Part shown: piece by piece, positions 1-8,730 of the stretch
How positions within the stretch are numbered: position 1 is the first letter of the stretch
Layout: each line of letters opens with the position of its first letter
DNA from: Planctomycetales bacterium 71-10
GTDB lineage: Bacteria; Planctomycetota; Planctomycetia; Isosphaerales; Isosphaeraceae
Reading direction: 5' to 3'
Assembly: GCA_001898385.1 (NCBI GenBank)
Contig: MKTT01000072.1
Span: 39,012-103,011 of the forward strand
Length of the DNA stretch: 64,000 nt
The notes under the pieces: generated by a model
What the model saw: only the letters and a program-made list of their open reading frames with translations
Told to the model about the DNA's origin: nothing
The model's database searches: none
Made by a program: the position numbers and the translations under genes

Positions 1-3
1 GGG

Positions 4-420
4 TCAGAACTGCTTGAAGTAACGCCGGGGGTCCTTCGGCGTCGCCTTGGGCTCCCAGTAGGTCGCGGCGGCCGGGCGGAGCTTGCGCTCCATCGAGTCG
101 CGGCCGATCAGGCGGAAGAACAGGCCGATCGGCGTGAACAGGCCGTAGAACATCAGGGCCATCACGACCAGCGAGATCGTCCAGCCGATCGGGAACGCGG
201 CGACCATCCACGCGACGTAGATCGGCCGCAGCCACGTCGGCGCGAGCACGCCCAGCAGGCCGCCCGCCGTCGCGATCGCGCCCAGGATCAGGCCGGCCGT
301 CGTATGGCCGCGGTAGAGGCCCTGGTACAGCCCGATCGCGCCGAAGAACGCCAGGCAGAGCAGGCCGAACTCCCGGAGCAGCTTCCGGGACGGGTCGAAC
401 TTGATGTCGGACCACTGCAT
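4..420 (-). CDS. SxtJ-like small integral membrane protein
   Basis: This 138-residue protein has two or three hydrophobic segments (about residues 18-35, 42-60 and 70-98) and a short basic C-terminal tail ending in RRYFKQF. Its size and pattern match the SxtJ family, a small membrane protein of unknown activity that is repeatedly found directly after a carbamoyltransferase. Here it starts 15 bp after the carbamoyltransferase gene, so the two are very probably co-transcribed. No catalytic motif is visible. The family call rests on the context as much as on the sequence. Confidence 0.72.
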   Translation of the reverse strand: MQWSDIKFDPSRKLLREFGLLCLAFFGAIGLYQGLYRGHTTAGLILGAIATAGGLLGVLAPTWLRPIYVAWMVAAFPIGWTISLVVMALMFYGLFTPIGLFFRLIGRDSMERKLRPAAATYWEPKATPKDPRRYFKQF

Positions 421-435
421 ACGGTCGCCCTCGGT

Positions 436-2292
436 TCAATCGAGCTGGAACTGGGACAGGTAGCGCTCGCGGACGCTCGCGCCGGCCTCGCGCGCCTTCT
501 CGTCCTTCACGAGGACGTAGTCCTCCAGGACGAGGACGTCCATGTCGGTCGCCAGGAAGCAGCGGTAGGCGTCCTCGGGCGAGCCGACGATGGGCTCGCC
601 GCGGACGTTGAAGCTGGTGTTCACGAGGATCGGGCAGCCGGTCAGGCGTTCGAAGGCCGCGATCAGGTTGTGGAACCGCGGGTTGCGATCCTCGTCCACG
701 GTCTGGAGCCTGGCGGAATCGTCGACGTGGGTGATCGCCGGGACCTCGGAGCGGACGACGTTGACGCGGCGGCGGAGGTCGGGATCCTCCTCCATCATCC
801 TGCGGGTCTCGGGGTCGATCGGCGTCCGCTTCTCCTCGCGGACGGGGGCGACGAGGAGCATGTACGGGCTCTCGTGCTTCGGGTCGATCTCGAACCAGTC
901 GGGCGCCCGCTCGCGGAGGACGGCCGGGGCGAAGGGGCGGAAGCTCTCGCGGAACTTGATCTTCAGGTTCATCGTCGCCTGCATCGCCGGCGAGCGCGGG
1001 TCGCCGAGGATGCTGCGGGCCCCGAGCGACCGCGGGCCGAACTCCATCCGGCCCTGGAACCAGCCGACGATCTTGCCGTCGGCCAGGTGCCCGGCCACCT
1101 GCTCGTCGAGTTCCGCCTCGGACTCGCAGGGCGAGGCGTCGACGCCCTGCGTCGCCAGGAAGCGGGCGATCTCGTCGTTCGAATAGCGGGGGCCGAGGAA
1201 GCTGCCGCGCTGGGAGTCGCGGCCCTTGGGCTCGCGGGGATTCTCCAGGAGCTGGTGCCAGACGAAGAGGGCCGCGCCCAGGGATCCGCCGGCGTCGCCG
1301 GCCGCGGGCTGGATCCAGACGTCGTCGAAGGGGCCCTCGCGGAGGAGCCGGCCGTTGGCGACGCAGTTGAGGGCCACGCCGCCGGCCATGACCAGCTTGT
1401 CGGCCCCGGTCTTCTTGGCGGCCTCGCGGCCGATCCGCAGGACGACCTCCTCCGTAACCCACTGGATGCTGGAGGCCAGGTCCATGTGGCGCTGCTCCAG
1501 GCTCGACTCCGGCGACCGCGGCGGGCCGCCGAAGAGGTCGTGGAACCGGCCGTTGGTCATGGTCAGCCCCTGGCAATACTGGAAGTAATCCATGTCCAGC
1601 CGGAAGCTGCCGTCGGGTTTCAGGTCCATCAGGCGGTCGAGGATCGCATCTTTATAGAGGGGCCGGCCGTAGGGGGCCAGGCCCATCAACTTGTACTCGC
1701 CGCTGTTGACCTTGAAGCCACAATAGTAGGTGAAGGCCGAGTAGAGCAGCCCCAGGGAGTGCGGGAAGGCGATATGCTCGAGCAGATCGATGCGGTTCCC
1801 GTCGCCGACGCCGACGGTGGTGGTGCTCCACTCGCCGACGCCGTCGAGCGTCAGGATCGCGGCGCGGTCGAAGGGGCCGGGGAAGAACGCGCTGGCGGCG
1901 TGGCTCTCGTGGTGGTCGGTGAAGACGAGCCGGGCGCGGCAGCGGTCGCCGAGGGCCTTGCGGATCGTCCGCCGCATGTGGAGCTTGTCCTTCAGCCAGA
2001 GCGGGACCGCCAGGCGGAAGCTCCGGAAGCCCGAGGGGGCGAAGGCCAGGTAGGTCTCCAGGAGGCGTTCGAACTTCGTCAGCGGCTTGTCGTAGAAGGC
2101 GACGTAGTCGACGTCCTCGGGCCGGAGGCCGGCCTCTTGCAAGCAATACTCGACGGCCCGGGAGGGGAAGGCGGGGTCGTGCTTGACGCGGGTGAAGCGC
2201 TCCTCCTGGGCGGCGGCGGCGATGCGACCGTCGACGACCAGGGCGGCGGCGCTGTCGTGGTAGAAGGCGGAGACGCCCAGGATCGCCGTCAT
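436..2292 (-). CDS. NodU/CmcH-family carbamoyltransferase
   Basis: A 618-residue protein of the usual family length that transfers a carbamoyl group from carbamoyl phosphate to a hydroxyl, commonly on a sugar or secondary metabolite. The N-terminus has ILGVSAFYHDSAAA (3-16), followed by the metal-site motif HHESHAAS (about 128-135) and SGEYKLMGLAPYG (197-209). VNTSFNVRGEPIV near the end belongs to the C-terminal carbamoyltransferase domain. The start at MTAILG was chosen because the 43 residues before it are proline/arginine-rich and outside the family. The SxtJ-like gene follows at once. The acceptor is not known; glycan genes across the divergent promoter region suggest a sugar. Confidence 0.9.
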   Translation of the reverse strand: MTAILGVSAFYHDSAAALVVDGRIAAAAQEERFTRVKHDPAFPSRAVEYCLQEAGLRPEDVDYVAFYDKPLTKFERLLETYLAFAPSGFRSFRLAVPLWLKDKLHMRRTIRKALGDRCRARLVFTDHHESHAASAFFPGPFDRAAILTLDGVGEWSTTTVGVGDGNRIDLLEHIAFPHSLGLLYSAFTYYCGFKVNSGEYKLMGLAPYGRPLYKDAILDRLMDLKPDGSFRLDMDYFQYCQGLTMTNGRFHDLFGGPPRSPESSLEQRHMDLASSIQWVTEEVVLRIGREAAKKTGADKLVMAGGVALNCVANGRLLREGPFDDVWIQPAAGDAGGSLGAALFVWHQLLENPREPKGRDSQRGSFLGPRYSNDEIARFLATQGVDASPCESEAELDEQVAGHLADGKIVGWFQGRMEFGPRSLGARSILGDPRSPAMQATMNLKIKFRESFRPFAPAVLRERAPDWFEIDPKHESPYMLLVAPVREEKRTPIDPETRRMMEEDPDLRRRVNVVRSEVPAITHVDDSARLQTVDEDRNPRFHNLIAAFERLTGCPILVNTSFNVRGEPIVGSPEDAYRCFLATDMDVLVLEDYVLVKDEKAREAGASVRERYLSQFQLD

Positions 2293-2504
2293 GCTCGTCC
2301 TCGTCCGTGTCGGCCTGCGAGCCGGTCCGGCCGGGCCTCCCGCCCCCATCCTCCGCCGCCGGCGAGCCTCAAGGTAACACGAGGGCCCGCCCGAGGCCAG
2401 CCGACCCGGCCCCGGGCCCATCCCGCCCGCGGGCGATTGGACGCGAGGCCGCCCGCGAGCTAGAGGTTTTTTGTAGACTTTTGCGACATTCCCGTCAGCC
2501 GGCC

Positions 2505-2534
2505 TTGAAGATGGAAAATCGGCGATGGCATAAT
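2505..2534 (+). promoter_or_regulatory. sigma-70-like promoter of the exosortase/glycan unit
   Basis: TTGAAG (2505-2510) and CATAAT (2529-2534) are separated by 18 bp in the 312-bp gap between the divergent carbamoyltransferase and EpsI-like genes. The rest of the gap is GC-rich, with one T-run near 2466-2472 and nothing else recognised. Transcription would begin near 2541, about 64 bp before the EpsI-like start. Confidence 0.5.
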
Positions 2535-2604
2535 CGGCGTCGGCGCATCCACGGCATCATCAGCCCCGCGCCCGCCTCACCCGGCCGCCCAGGACAGCTC
2601 AGCA

Positions 2605-3387
2605 ATGGATAACGCCCTGATCGATCAGCCGGCCGCCGCACCCGCACCCGACCAGGCCCCGCCGCGACCCGGCGAGTCGGACGCCCCGGCGCGGAAGCCG
2701 CTCGGCTGGAAGGTGGACGTCCGCAGCCTGGCCCTGATCGCCCTGCTCCTGGGCGCCTCCGGCACCTACCGCTACTGGCGGGACTACCAGTTCTCGACCC
2801 TGGAGAGCCAGAGTCGCGACTCCCCCTTCCCCCTGAAAGAGATCCCGACCATCCTCGGCGGATGGCGGATGGTGGACGGGGCGGAGGCGACGCTCGACCC
2901 GCAGATCGCGCGGATCGCCGGCTCGACCGACCATATCGTCCGCACGTATCAGGACGCCGCGACGGGCGAGAAGGCCACCGTCCTGGTCCTGTACGGGCCC
3001 GCCCTGCTGGTCTTCGCCCACACGCCGGGCGTCTGCTACCCGTCGGTCGGGTACAAGGCCATGGCCGAGCCGCAGGACGTGACGATCCCCGGCACCGAAG
3101 GCGCGACCGGCCCCCTGTTCCGCCATGAACTGTACGGGCGATCCCAGGGCGGGGCCGTCCAGATGAGCGACGTGTTCCACTCGTTCCGCAACGGCGGCGT
3201 CTGGACCCCCGAGATGGCGAGCCGCTGGAAGCAGTTCCGCTACAACCCCGGGATGTTCAAGATCCAGGTCGAACGCACCGTGAAGGACTCCGAAGCCCGA
3301 GACGAGCCCGCCTTCGACATCCTCGCCGCCCTGGTGGCCGAGATCGAGGCCCGCATCAAGGCCGCCGCCCCCGCGCCGTCGCACTGA
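2605..3387 (+). CDS. EpsI/DUF3485-family exosortase-associated protein
   Basis: This 260-residue protein has a proline-rich cytoplasmic N-terminus, one transmembrane segment (about 33-50) and an extracytoplasmic domain. The motif HTPGVCYPSVGY near residue 140 is the signature of EpsI/DUF3485 proteins, which accompany exosortases and are thought to help processing or polysaccharide secretion. XrtU lies two genes downstream, which supports the call. Many exosortases carry EpsI as a fused C-terminal domain; here it is a separate gene with its own anchor. It is the first gene after the promoter at 2505. Confidence 0.82.
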   Translation: MDNALIDQPAAAPAPDQAPPRPGESDAPARKPLGWKVDVRSLALIALLLGASGTYRYWRDYQFSTLESQSRDSPFPLKEIPTILGGWRMVDGAEATLDPQIARIAGSTDHIVRTYQDAATGEKATVLVLYGPALLVFAHTPGVCYPSVGYKAMAEPQDVTIPGTEGATGPLFRHELYGRSQGGAVQMSDVFHSFRNGGVWTPEMASRWKQFRYNPGMFKIQVERTVKDSEARDEPAFDILAALVAEIEARIKAAAPAPSH

Positions 3388-3617
3388 GCCCGCCGACCCT
3401 CCCCCGCGTCGATGCGCCCATCTTCCCGCGGCCGGCGACACGTCGGCCTCGTCGCCCCGTACCTGGATCGGACTGCCGCGACCGAACGACGATCGCATGG
3501 CATCATGGCCGCAGGATCCAAAGGTTCGGGCGATCAGGCCGCGGCGGCATTCTCGGGACGTCGACCTCGACGTTTTTAGCCAGCAAACAAGCATCCATCA
3601 AGGGTCGGGGATTTCGT

Positions 3618-3647
3618 TTGACGGTCCCGACGGCCTTGGTTTACAGT
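3618..3647 (+). promoter_or_regulatory. sigma-70-like promoter before the Wzz/kinase gene
   Basis: TTGACG (3618-3623), an 18-bp spacer and TACAGT (3642-3647) sit in the 436-bp gap after the EpsI-like gene. The form resembles the promoters at 25228 and 33474. A start site near 3654 would exclude translation from the upstream ATG at 3497. The rest of the gap (3388-3617 and 3648-3823) shows no gene or clear repeat. Confidence 0.45.
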
Positions 3648-3823
3648 TTCAAGTAGGACGCCCCCGGGCGGGCTCGGCGCGAGGGCCGCGGCCATGGGAG
3701 GCGATGTGCGTCCCCCCCCGCGGCGATCGGGGCGGCCTATCGGCCGCTCGTCGGGACGCCGCGACGGATGAGGGCGATCGGGCCGGGCCCCCTCGCGATC
3801 CCCACACCCTCGAGTACCGACCG

Positions 3824-6211
3824 ATGGACACCTCCGACAGGCCCGATTCGATGTTGCCGGCCCGGCCGACCCCGCCCGCACCGCCCGTGCCGTCTCGCGG
3901 CCCGGCCTCGTTCGGGGGCGGGCCGCGGGACCTGGTCCCGACGTCCGCCGCCCCGGCGTTGCAGGTCGACCCGGTGAGCATCCTGCGGGGCCTGCTGCGG
4001 AACTGGTGGAAGATCCTCGGCCTCTGGCTGATCCTCTCGGCCCCGCTGGCCTACCTGGTGTACTCCCAGGTGAAGCCGAAGTACATGGCCTACAGCCGGA
4101 TCATGGTGCAGCTGACGCAGCCCGACCTGTTCGGCGGCATAGCCCCGGGCCAGGCCAACGAGCGGACGGTCGCGATCGAGACCGAGATGGGGCGGATCCG
4201 GACCGACCGAGTCATCAACGACGCGCTGGGCGACGCCACCGTCTCCGAGCTGCCGTTCATCAAGAACTCGATGGCGCCGCAGGCGGACCTGCTGGAGAGG
4301 CTGGTCGTCACCAACCAGAAGAACACCAACTACGTGGTGGTCTCGCTGGAGTTGAACGACCCGGAGGAAGCGGCCCTGATCGTCAACGCGGTGGTGGCCG
4401 CGTACCTGCGGAACTATAAGGACTACAAGGCGGGGGCCGACAAGATCCTGAGGGCGAACCTCAAGACCTACCTGGACGAGAAGCAGAAGGAGCGGAAGCA
4501 GAAGGAGAAGGATCTGGCGGCGCTGGTCGACAGCGGAGTCGACGCCAGGAACGTGGCCCAGAGGGAGCCCGCGCCCGACCGGCAGGGCGAGGATCCGGCG
4601 ACGACGTTGCAGGACGTGTCGATGGAAGAACTCCGGACGATCAAGGCCCAGTTGCTGGACGTCCAGATCGAGCTGATGACGGCCAAGTCCCGCCTCCAGA
4701 GCCGGACGCAGGACTATCAGGACCTCGGCCAGATCGAGCCGACGGCGGCCGAGACGGCGACGCTCCCCGAGGAGGAGGTGGCCCGCCGGATCGAGGCCGA
4801 ATTCCGCAGCGACCCGATGATCGCCGACCTGTACGGCCAGAAGCAGGAGGTCGAGCGCCGGCGGGACCACGTCCAGAAGGGGGCGAGGAAGGTGGCCGAC
4901 CCCTCGCGGGTGGCGCACGACGCCCGCCTGGCCGAGCTGCAAGCGGAGATCGAGGGCCACTGGCGCGACCGCTACCACGACATCCGCCGACGGGTCCTGG
5001 CCGCGGGCGACGGGCCGATGGCGGCGTCCGGCCCGGGCGAGCCGCGGCAGAAGACGGTCCAGGAGCTGAAGGACGAGGTGTCCGAGCTGGAGAGCCGCCA
5101 GGCGTCGCTGCAGAAGGTCCTGGACGAGGTCAAGTTGGAGAGCAAGGAGTCGAATTCGGCCACCTACCAGGCCCAGTTCCTCCAGAACGAAATCAGGGTG
5201 ATGGTGGACGACGAGAGGGTCGTGAATCGGAAGCTCCAGGAGCTGGAGTTCAGCACGAACAAGGACATGGTGCGGGTCGAGCAGCACGACCCGGCCGTGC
5301 CGCCGAAGCGGCCGTCGGACGACAAGCGGCTGAAGCTGATGGCGGCGGTGCCGGTGGGCGTCCTCGCCGTGCTCATCGGCCTCTTCTCGCTGCTGGAGAT
5401 CAAGGCCGAGCGGGTGGGGAACCCGGACGCGCTGTCGACGCGGGTCCAGTCCGAGGTCTACTCGCTGCCGCCGATCCCGATGGCGAGGTCGCCGCGGCGG
5501 CTGGGGGCGCCGGGCGAGGACGACCAGATCGACCGATTCATCCAGCGGCTGGACCACCTGAGGTTCGCCGTCTGCGGCGACCACCCGGACGTCGGCCTGG
5601 GGCGCTGCGTCCTGATCAGCAGCGCCGTCGGGGGCGAGGGGAAGACCACGCTGGCCGCCCAGCTCGCCGCCCGCTGCGGCCACTCCGGCCACGCGACGCT
5701 CCTGATCGACGCCGACGTGCGGCGGGGCGCCCTCAGCCCCCTGCTGGACGTGCCCGAGGGGGCGGGGCTGAGCGACGCGCTGATGAACGACGGGCTGAAC
5801 GTCGAGGAGCTGGCGATCCCCGTGCAAGGCGGGACGTTCCACCTGCTGAGCGCCGGGACGCCCACGTCGGACACCAGCCGGCTCTTCCAGGGGCGGGCGT
5901 TCGGCATGCTGATCGCCCGCCTGCGGCAGCTCTACGACCTGATCATCATCGACTCGCCGCCGATCCTGCCGGTCCCGGACGCCCTCATCATGGGGCGCTG
6001 GACCGACGGCGTGGTGCTGGCGTCGCGGTTCGACGTCAGCCGGGCGCCGCAGGTGGAGCGGGCCCGTCGCCAGCTCGACCTGGCCGGGATCCCCGTCCTG
6101 GGGACGGTGATCAACGGCATGCGGACCTCGGACTCCTACTACGGGCGGTACACCTACAGCCGGCAGCAATCCGACCGCGAGCGCCCGGCCGGCGCGACGC
6201 CCGCCGACTGA
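3824..6211 (+). CDS. Wzz-type chain-length regulator fused to a BY-kinase (polysaccharide tyrosine autokinase)
   Basis: A 795-residue inner-membrane protein that sets polysaccharide length and signals by tyrosine autophosphorylation. A Wzz domain opens with a transmembrane segment at about 60-80, followed by a long charged, coiled-coil periplasmic region and a second membrane segment at about 504-525. The cytoplasmic kinase has Walker A GGEGKTTLAA (about 601-610), Walker A' LLIDADVRRG and Walker B LIIIDSPP (about 706). The C-terminus carries the tyrosine cluster YYGRYTYS. The start MDTSDR was preferred because it lies downstream of the promoter at 3618; an ATG at 3704 is possible. It sits between the EpsI-like gene and xrtU. 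Confidence 0.88.
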   Translation: MDTSDRPDSMLPARPTPPAPPVPSRGPASFGGGPRDLVPTSAAPALQVDPVSILRGLLRNWWKILGLWLILSAPLAYLVYSQVKPKYMAYSRIMVQLTQPDLFGGIAPGQANERTVAIETEMGRIRTDRVINDALGDATVSELPFIKNSMAPQADLLERLVVTNQKNTNYVVVSLELNDPEEAALIVNAVVAAYLRNYKDYKAGADKILRANLKTYLDEKQKERKQKEKDLAALVDSGVDARNVAQREPAPDRQGEDPATTLQDVSMEELRTIKAQLLDVQIELMTAKSRLQSRTQDYQDLGQIEPTAAETATLPEEEVARRIEAEFRSDPMIADLYGQKQEVERRRDHVQKGARKVADPSRVAHDARLAELQAEIEGHWRDRYHDIRRRVLAAGDGPMAASGPGEPRQKTVQELKDEVSELESRQASLQKVLDEVKLESKESNSATYQAQFLQNEIRVMVDDERVVNRKLQELEFSTNKDMVRVEQHDPAVPPKRPSDDKRLKLMAAVPVGVLAVLIGLFSLLEIKAERVGNPDALSTRVQSEVYSLPPIPMARSPRRLGAPGEDDQIDRFIQRLDHLRFAVCGDHPDVGLGRCVLISSAVGGEGKTTLAAQLAARCGHSGHATLLIDADVRRGALSPLLDVPEGAGLSDALMNDGLNVEELAIPVQGGTFHLLSAGTPTSDTSRLFQGRAFGMLIARLRQLYDLIIIDSPPILPVPDALIMGRWTDGVVLASRFDVSRAPQVERARRQLDLAGIPVLGTVINGMRTSDSYYGRYTYSRQQSDRERPAGATPAD

Positions 6212-6217
6212 CCCCGT

Positions 6218-6245
6218 CGGCCCCGGGCCGGTCGGCCCGGGGCCG
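6218..6245 (+). terminator. 12-bp GC hairpin between the kinase and exosortase genes
   Basis: CGGCCCCGGGCC (6218-6229) pairs perfectly with 6234-6245 around a GGTC loop, 6 bp after the kinase stop. There is no U-tract, so it may slow or partly stop transcription or protect the mRNA rather than act as a full terminator. The next gene starts 103 bp further on in the same direction. Confidence 0.4.
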
Positions 6246-6348
6246 GGACGCGACCTAAGATCGTCAGGGGGCCTCGAAGGCCCGCGGTCGCCGACGACGG
6301 GCGTCGTCGGGCCGCTCCCCGCGAACCCGGACCTCAAGGGGCCCATCC

Positions 6349-7308
6349 TTGTCTCAAGCCTATCCCTCACCGGCCGCCGCCTCGCGCCCGTCGCCGCTCG
6401 ACCGGCTCCGCGACCTCCCCTGGCTCCCCTCGGCGCTGGCGGGGGGGGCCCTGCTGGCCTTCTCCTACGCGCCCAACATCCTCGACCTGGCCACGATCTG
6501 GGAGAACGAGCCGAACTACTCGCACGGCTTCCTGGTCCCGCCGATCGCCGCCGTCATCCTCTGGCGACGGCTGGCCGACCGGCCCTACGAGTGGTCGCCG
6601 TCGCGGGCCTCGTGGGCGGCCTGGGCGATGCTGGCCGCGATCCTGGCCCTGCGGCTGTTCGTCTACGAGCGGAGCATGTCCTGGCTGGAGAACGCCACGC
6701 TGATCCCGGCGGCGGGGCTGATCGCCTACGTCCTCGGGGGCCGCGAGCTGTTCGCGCGGGCGTGGCCGGCGGTCCTGTTCCTGGTGTTCATGCTGCCGCT
6801 GCCGCCGTCGATCAACACGATGGTCGCCATGCCGCTCCAGCGGATCGCCACCATCGGGAGCTGCTTCGTGCTCCAGCTCACCGGCCTGTGGGTGGTGCCG
6901 GCGGGGAACGTGATCACCCTGAGCACGCCGCGGGGCCCGCAGCAGCTCGAGGTCGCCCTGGCCTGCAACGGCCTCTCCATGCTGATGACGCTCGCCGCCA
7001 CCGTCACCGCCACGGTGATCCTCATACCGATGCCGACCTGGAAGCGGCTCGTCGTGCTCGCCAGCGCCGTGCCGATCGCGCTGGTGAGCAACATCGCCCG
7101 GATCGTCGCCACCGGCTGGCTCTATTATCTCCTGGAAGGGGAGACGGCGCATCAGCGGGCCCACGACTGGTCGGGCTACCTGATGATGCCCCTGGCCCTG
7201 GTGCTCGTCGGGGCGGAGTTGTGGCTGCTGTCCTGGCTGTTCGACGACGAGCAGGCGGGGGCCGCCGCCCGTCCCATCAGCCCCGTCCCGGCCCCGAGGC
7301 GCGCGTGA
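6349..7308 (+). CDS. xrtU: exosortase, XrtU type
   Basis: A 319-residue multi-pass membrane transpeptidase expected to cleave PEP-CTERM proteins and pass them to an envelope acceptor. The three family landmarks are present: the active-site cysteine in ALACNGLS (Cys206), the arginine in SNIARI (Arg251), and the histidine region HQRAHDWSGYLMMP (His268 and His272). About eight hydrophobic segments are seen. The start codon is TTG; the next in-frame methionine would remove the first membrane segment. The planctomycete origin and the separate EpsI-like gene suggest the U subtype. PEP-CTERM substrates occur at 61798-63726. Its stop overlaps the next start (GTGA). Confidence 0.88.
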   Translation: MSQAYPSPAAASRPSPLDRLRDLPWLPSALAGGALLAFSYAPNILDLATIWENEPNYSHGFLVPPIAAVILWRRLADRPYEWSPSRASWAAWAMLAAILALRLFVYERSMSWLENATLIPAAGLIAYVLGGRELFARAWPAVLFLVFMLPLPPSINTMVAMPLQRIATIGSCFVLQLTGLWVVPAGNVITLSTPRGPQQLEVALACNGLSMLMTLAATVTATVILIPMPTWKRLVVLASAVPIALVSNIARIVATGWLYYLLEGETAHQRAHDWSGYLMMPLALVLVGAELWLLSWLFDDEQAGAAARPISPVPAPRRA

Positions 7309-8144
7309 CCGATCTCGACCCGTCCCCCGCCCTCGTCCCACCGCCGGTCCGGGTCTGGGGCGTCCCGTTCGCGCCGCTGACGCTCGACAGCTCGGTCGAG
7401 GTCGTCGACGCGCTGATCGCGCGGGGCGAGCCGTCGTACTTCATCACGGCCAACCTCCACTACGTGATGCTCACGCACCAGAACCCGGACCTGGCCGCGA
7501 TCAACCGCGGCGCGGCCTTCATCCTGGCCGACGGCGCCCCCATCGTGAAGGCCGCCCGCGAGCTGCCGACGCCGCTGCCGGAGCGGGTCGCGGGCTCGGA
7601 CCTGATCTTCCACCTGTGCGAACGGGCCGCGCGGAAGGGGCATCGGATCTTCCTGCTGGGCGCGCCGCCGGGCGTCGCCGAGGAGGCCGCCGCCGCGCTG
7701 GTCGCGAAGTACCCCGGGCTGATGATCGCCGGCACCGCCTGCCCCCCGTTCCGCAAGCTGTCCGACGCGGAGCACGAGGCCCTGCTCGACGAGATCCGCG
7801 CCGCCCGGCCGGACGTCCTGTTCATCGCCTTCGGCCAGCCCAAGGGGGAGCGCTGGATCGCGGAGAACGTCGCCCGGGTCGGCGTCCCGGTCGCGGTCCA
7901 GGTGGGGGCGTCGCTGGAGTTCGCGGCGGGCCGATTCGCCCGCGCCCCGCGCTGGATGCAGAAGGCGGGCGTGGAGTGGCTCTTCCGGATGCTCCAGGAG
8001 CCGCGCCGGCTGGCGTCGCGCTACGCGAGCAACGCGGCCTTCCTGGGCCGGATGAAGGTCCGCCGGGCCCTCCGCGGGCGCGAGGCCGCCCACGCGGACG
8101 CGCACGCGGCCGACGCCCCGCGCGAGGCCGCCCGTGAGCACTGA
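7305..8144 (+). CDS. WecG/TagA/CpsF-family glycosyltransferase
   Basis: A 279-residue GT26 enzyme that typically adds N-acetylmannosamine or a related sugar to an undecaprenyl-linked sugar as the second step of a glycan repeat. Diagnostic stretches are TANLHYVMLTHQNPDL and ILADGAPIV near the N-terminus, and FIAFGQPKGERWI and VGASLEFAAG in the C-terminal half. The GTG start at 7305 shares bases with the exosortase stop, implying translational coupling. The alanine- and histidine-rich tail after residue 255 is variable. The donor sugar cannot be read from sequence. Confidence 0.85.
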   Translation: MTDLDPSPALVPPPVRVWGVPFAPLTLDSSVEVVDALIARGEPSYFITANLHYVMLTHQNPDLAAINRGAAFILADGAPIVKAARELPTPLPERVAGSDLIFHLCERAARKGHRIFLLGAPPGVAEEAAAALVAKYPGLMIAGTACPPFRKLSDAEHEALLDEIRAARPDVLFIAFGQPKGERWIAENVARVGVPVAVQVGASLEFAAGRFARAPRWMQKAGVEWLFRMLQEPRRLASRYASNAAFLGRMKVRRALRGREAAHADAHAADAPREAAREH

Positions 8145-8730
8145 GAGCCCCGGGCCGCCCCCCCCCCGCCCCGCCGTCTTCCTCGACCGGGACGACACGC
8201 TGGTCGCCGACGTCCCGTACCTGACCGACCCGGCCGGACTCCGCGTCCTGCCGGGGGCGGCCCGCGCCCTGGTCGACCTCCGCCGCGCCGGCTTCGCGCT
8301 GGTCCTGACGACGAACCAGTCGGCCGTCGGCCGCGGCCTCCTGACCGAGGACGGCCTGCGGGCGATCCACGACGAGTTCGAACGCCTCCTCGCCGCCGAG
8401 GGGGCGTCGCTGGACGCGATCTACTACTGCACCCATGCGCCCCGCGCCGACGACCGGACGGTCGTCGAGCATCCCGACCGGAAGCCGGCACCCGGGATGC
8501 TCCTCCGCGCGGCGGCGGACCTGGGGCTGGACCTGCCGCGGTCGTGGATGGTCGGCGACCGGATCTCGGACGTGCTCGCGGGGCTGGGCGCCGGCTGCCG
8601 CAGCATCCTCGTGGGCTCGAACGCGACCCTGGACGAGTTGCCGAAGCCGGCCGAAGGAGGCCGGGCCTTCGCCGTCGCCGACCTCGCCGCCGCCGCCGCC
8701 CTGATCCTCGCCGATTCGGAGACGCCGTGA
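8134..8730 (+). CDS. GmhB-like HAD phosphatase
   Basis: This 198-residue HAD-IIIA hydrolase resembles heptose-1,7-bisphosphate 7-phosphatase, which acts between the kinase and nucleotidyl-transfer steps of ADP-heptose synthesis; HldE is encoded at 23249. Motif I is FLDRDDTL (Asp18, Asp20), motif II includes TTNQSAVGRG, motif III is DRKPAPGM, and MVGDRISD carries the acidic pair. The zinc loop is unusual: CTH is kept, but the cysteines normally just before RKP are replaced (HPDRKP). Histidinol phosphatase is an alternative. The GTG start overlaps the previous gene by 11 bp. Confidence 0.8.
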   Translation: MSTESPGPPPPRPAVFLDRDDTLVADVPYLTDPAGLRVLPGAARALVDLRRAGFALVLTTNQSAVGRGLLTEDGLRAIHDEFERLLAAEGASLDAIYYCTHAPRADDRTVVEHPDRKPAPGMLLRAAADLGLDLPRSWMVGDRISDVLAGLGAGCRSILVGSNATLDELPKPAEGGRAFAVADLAAAAALILADSETP

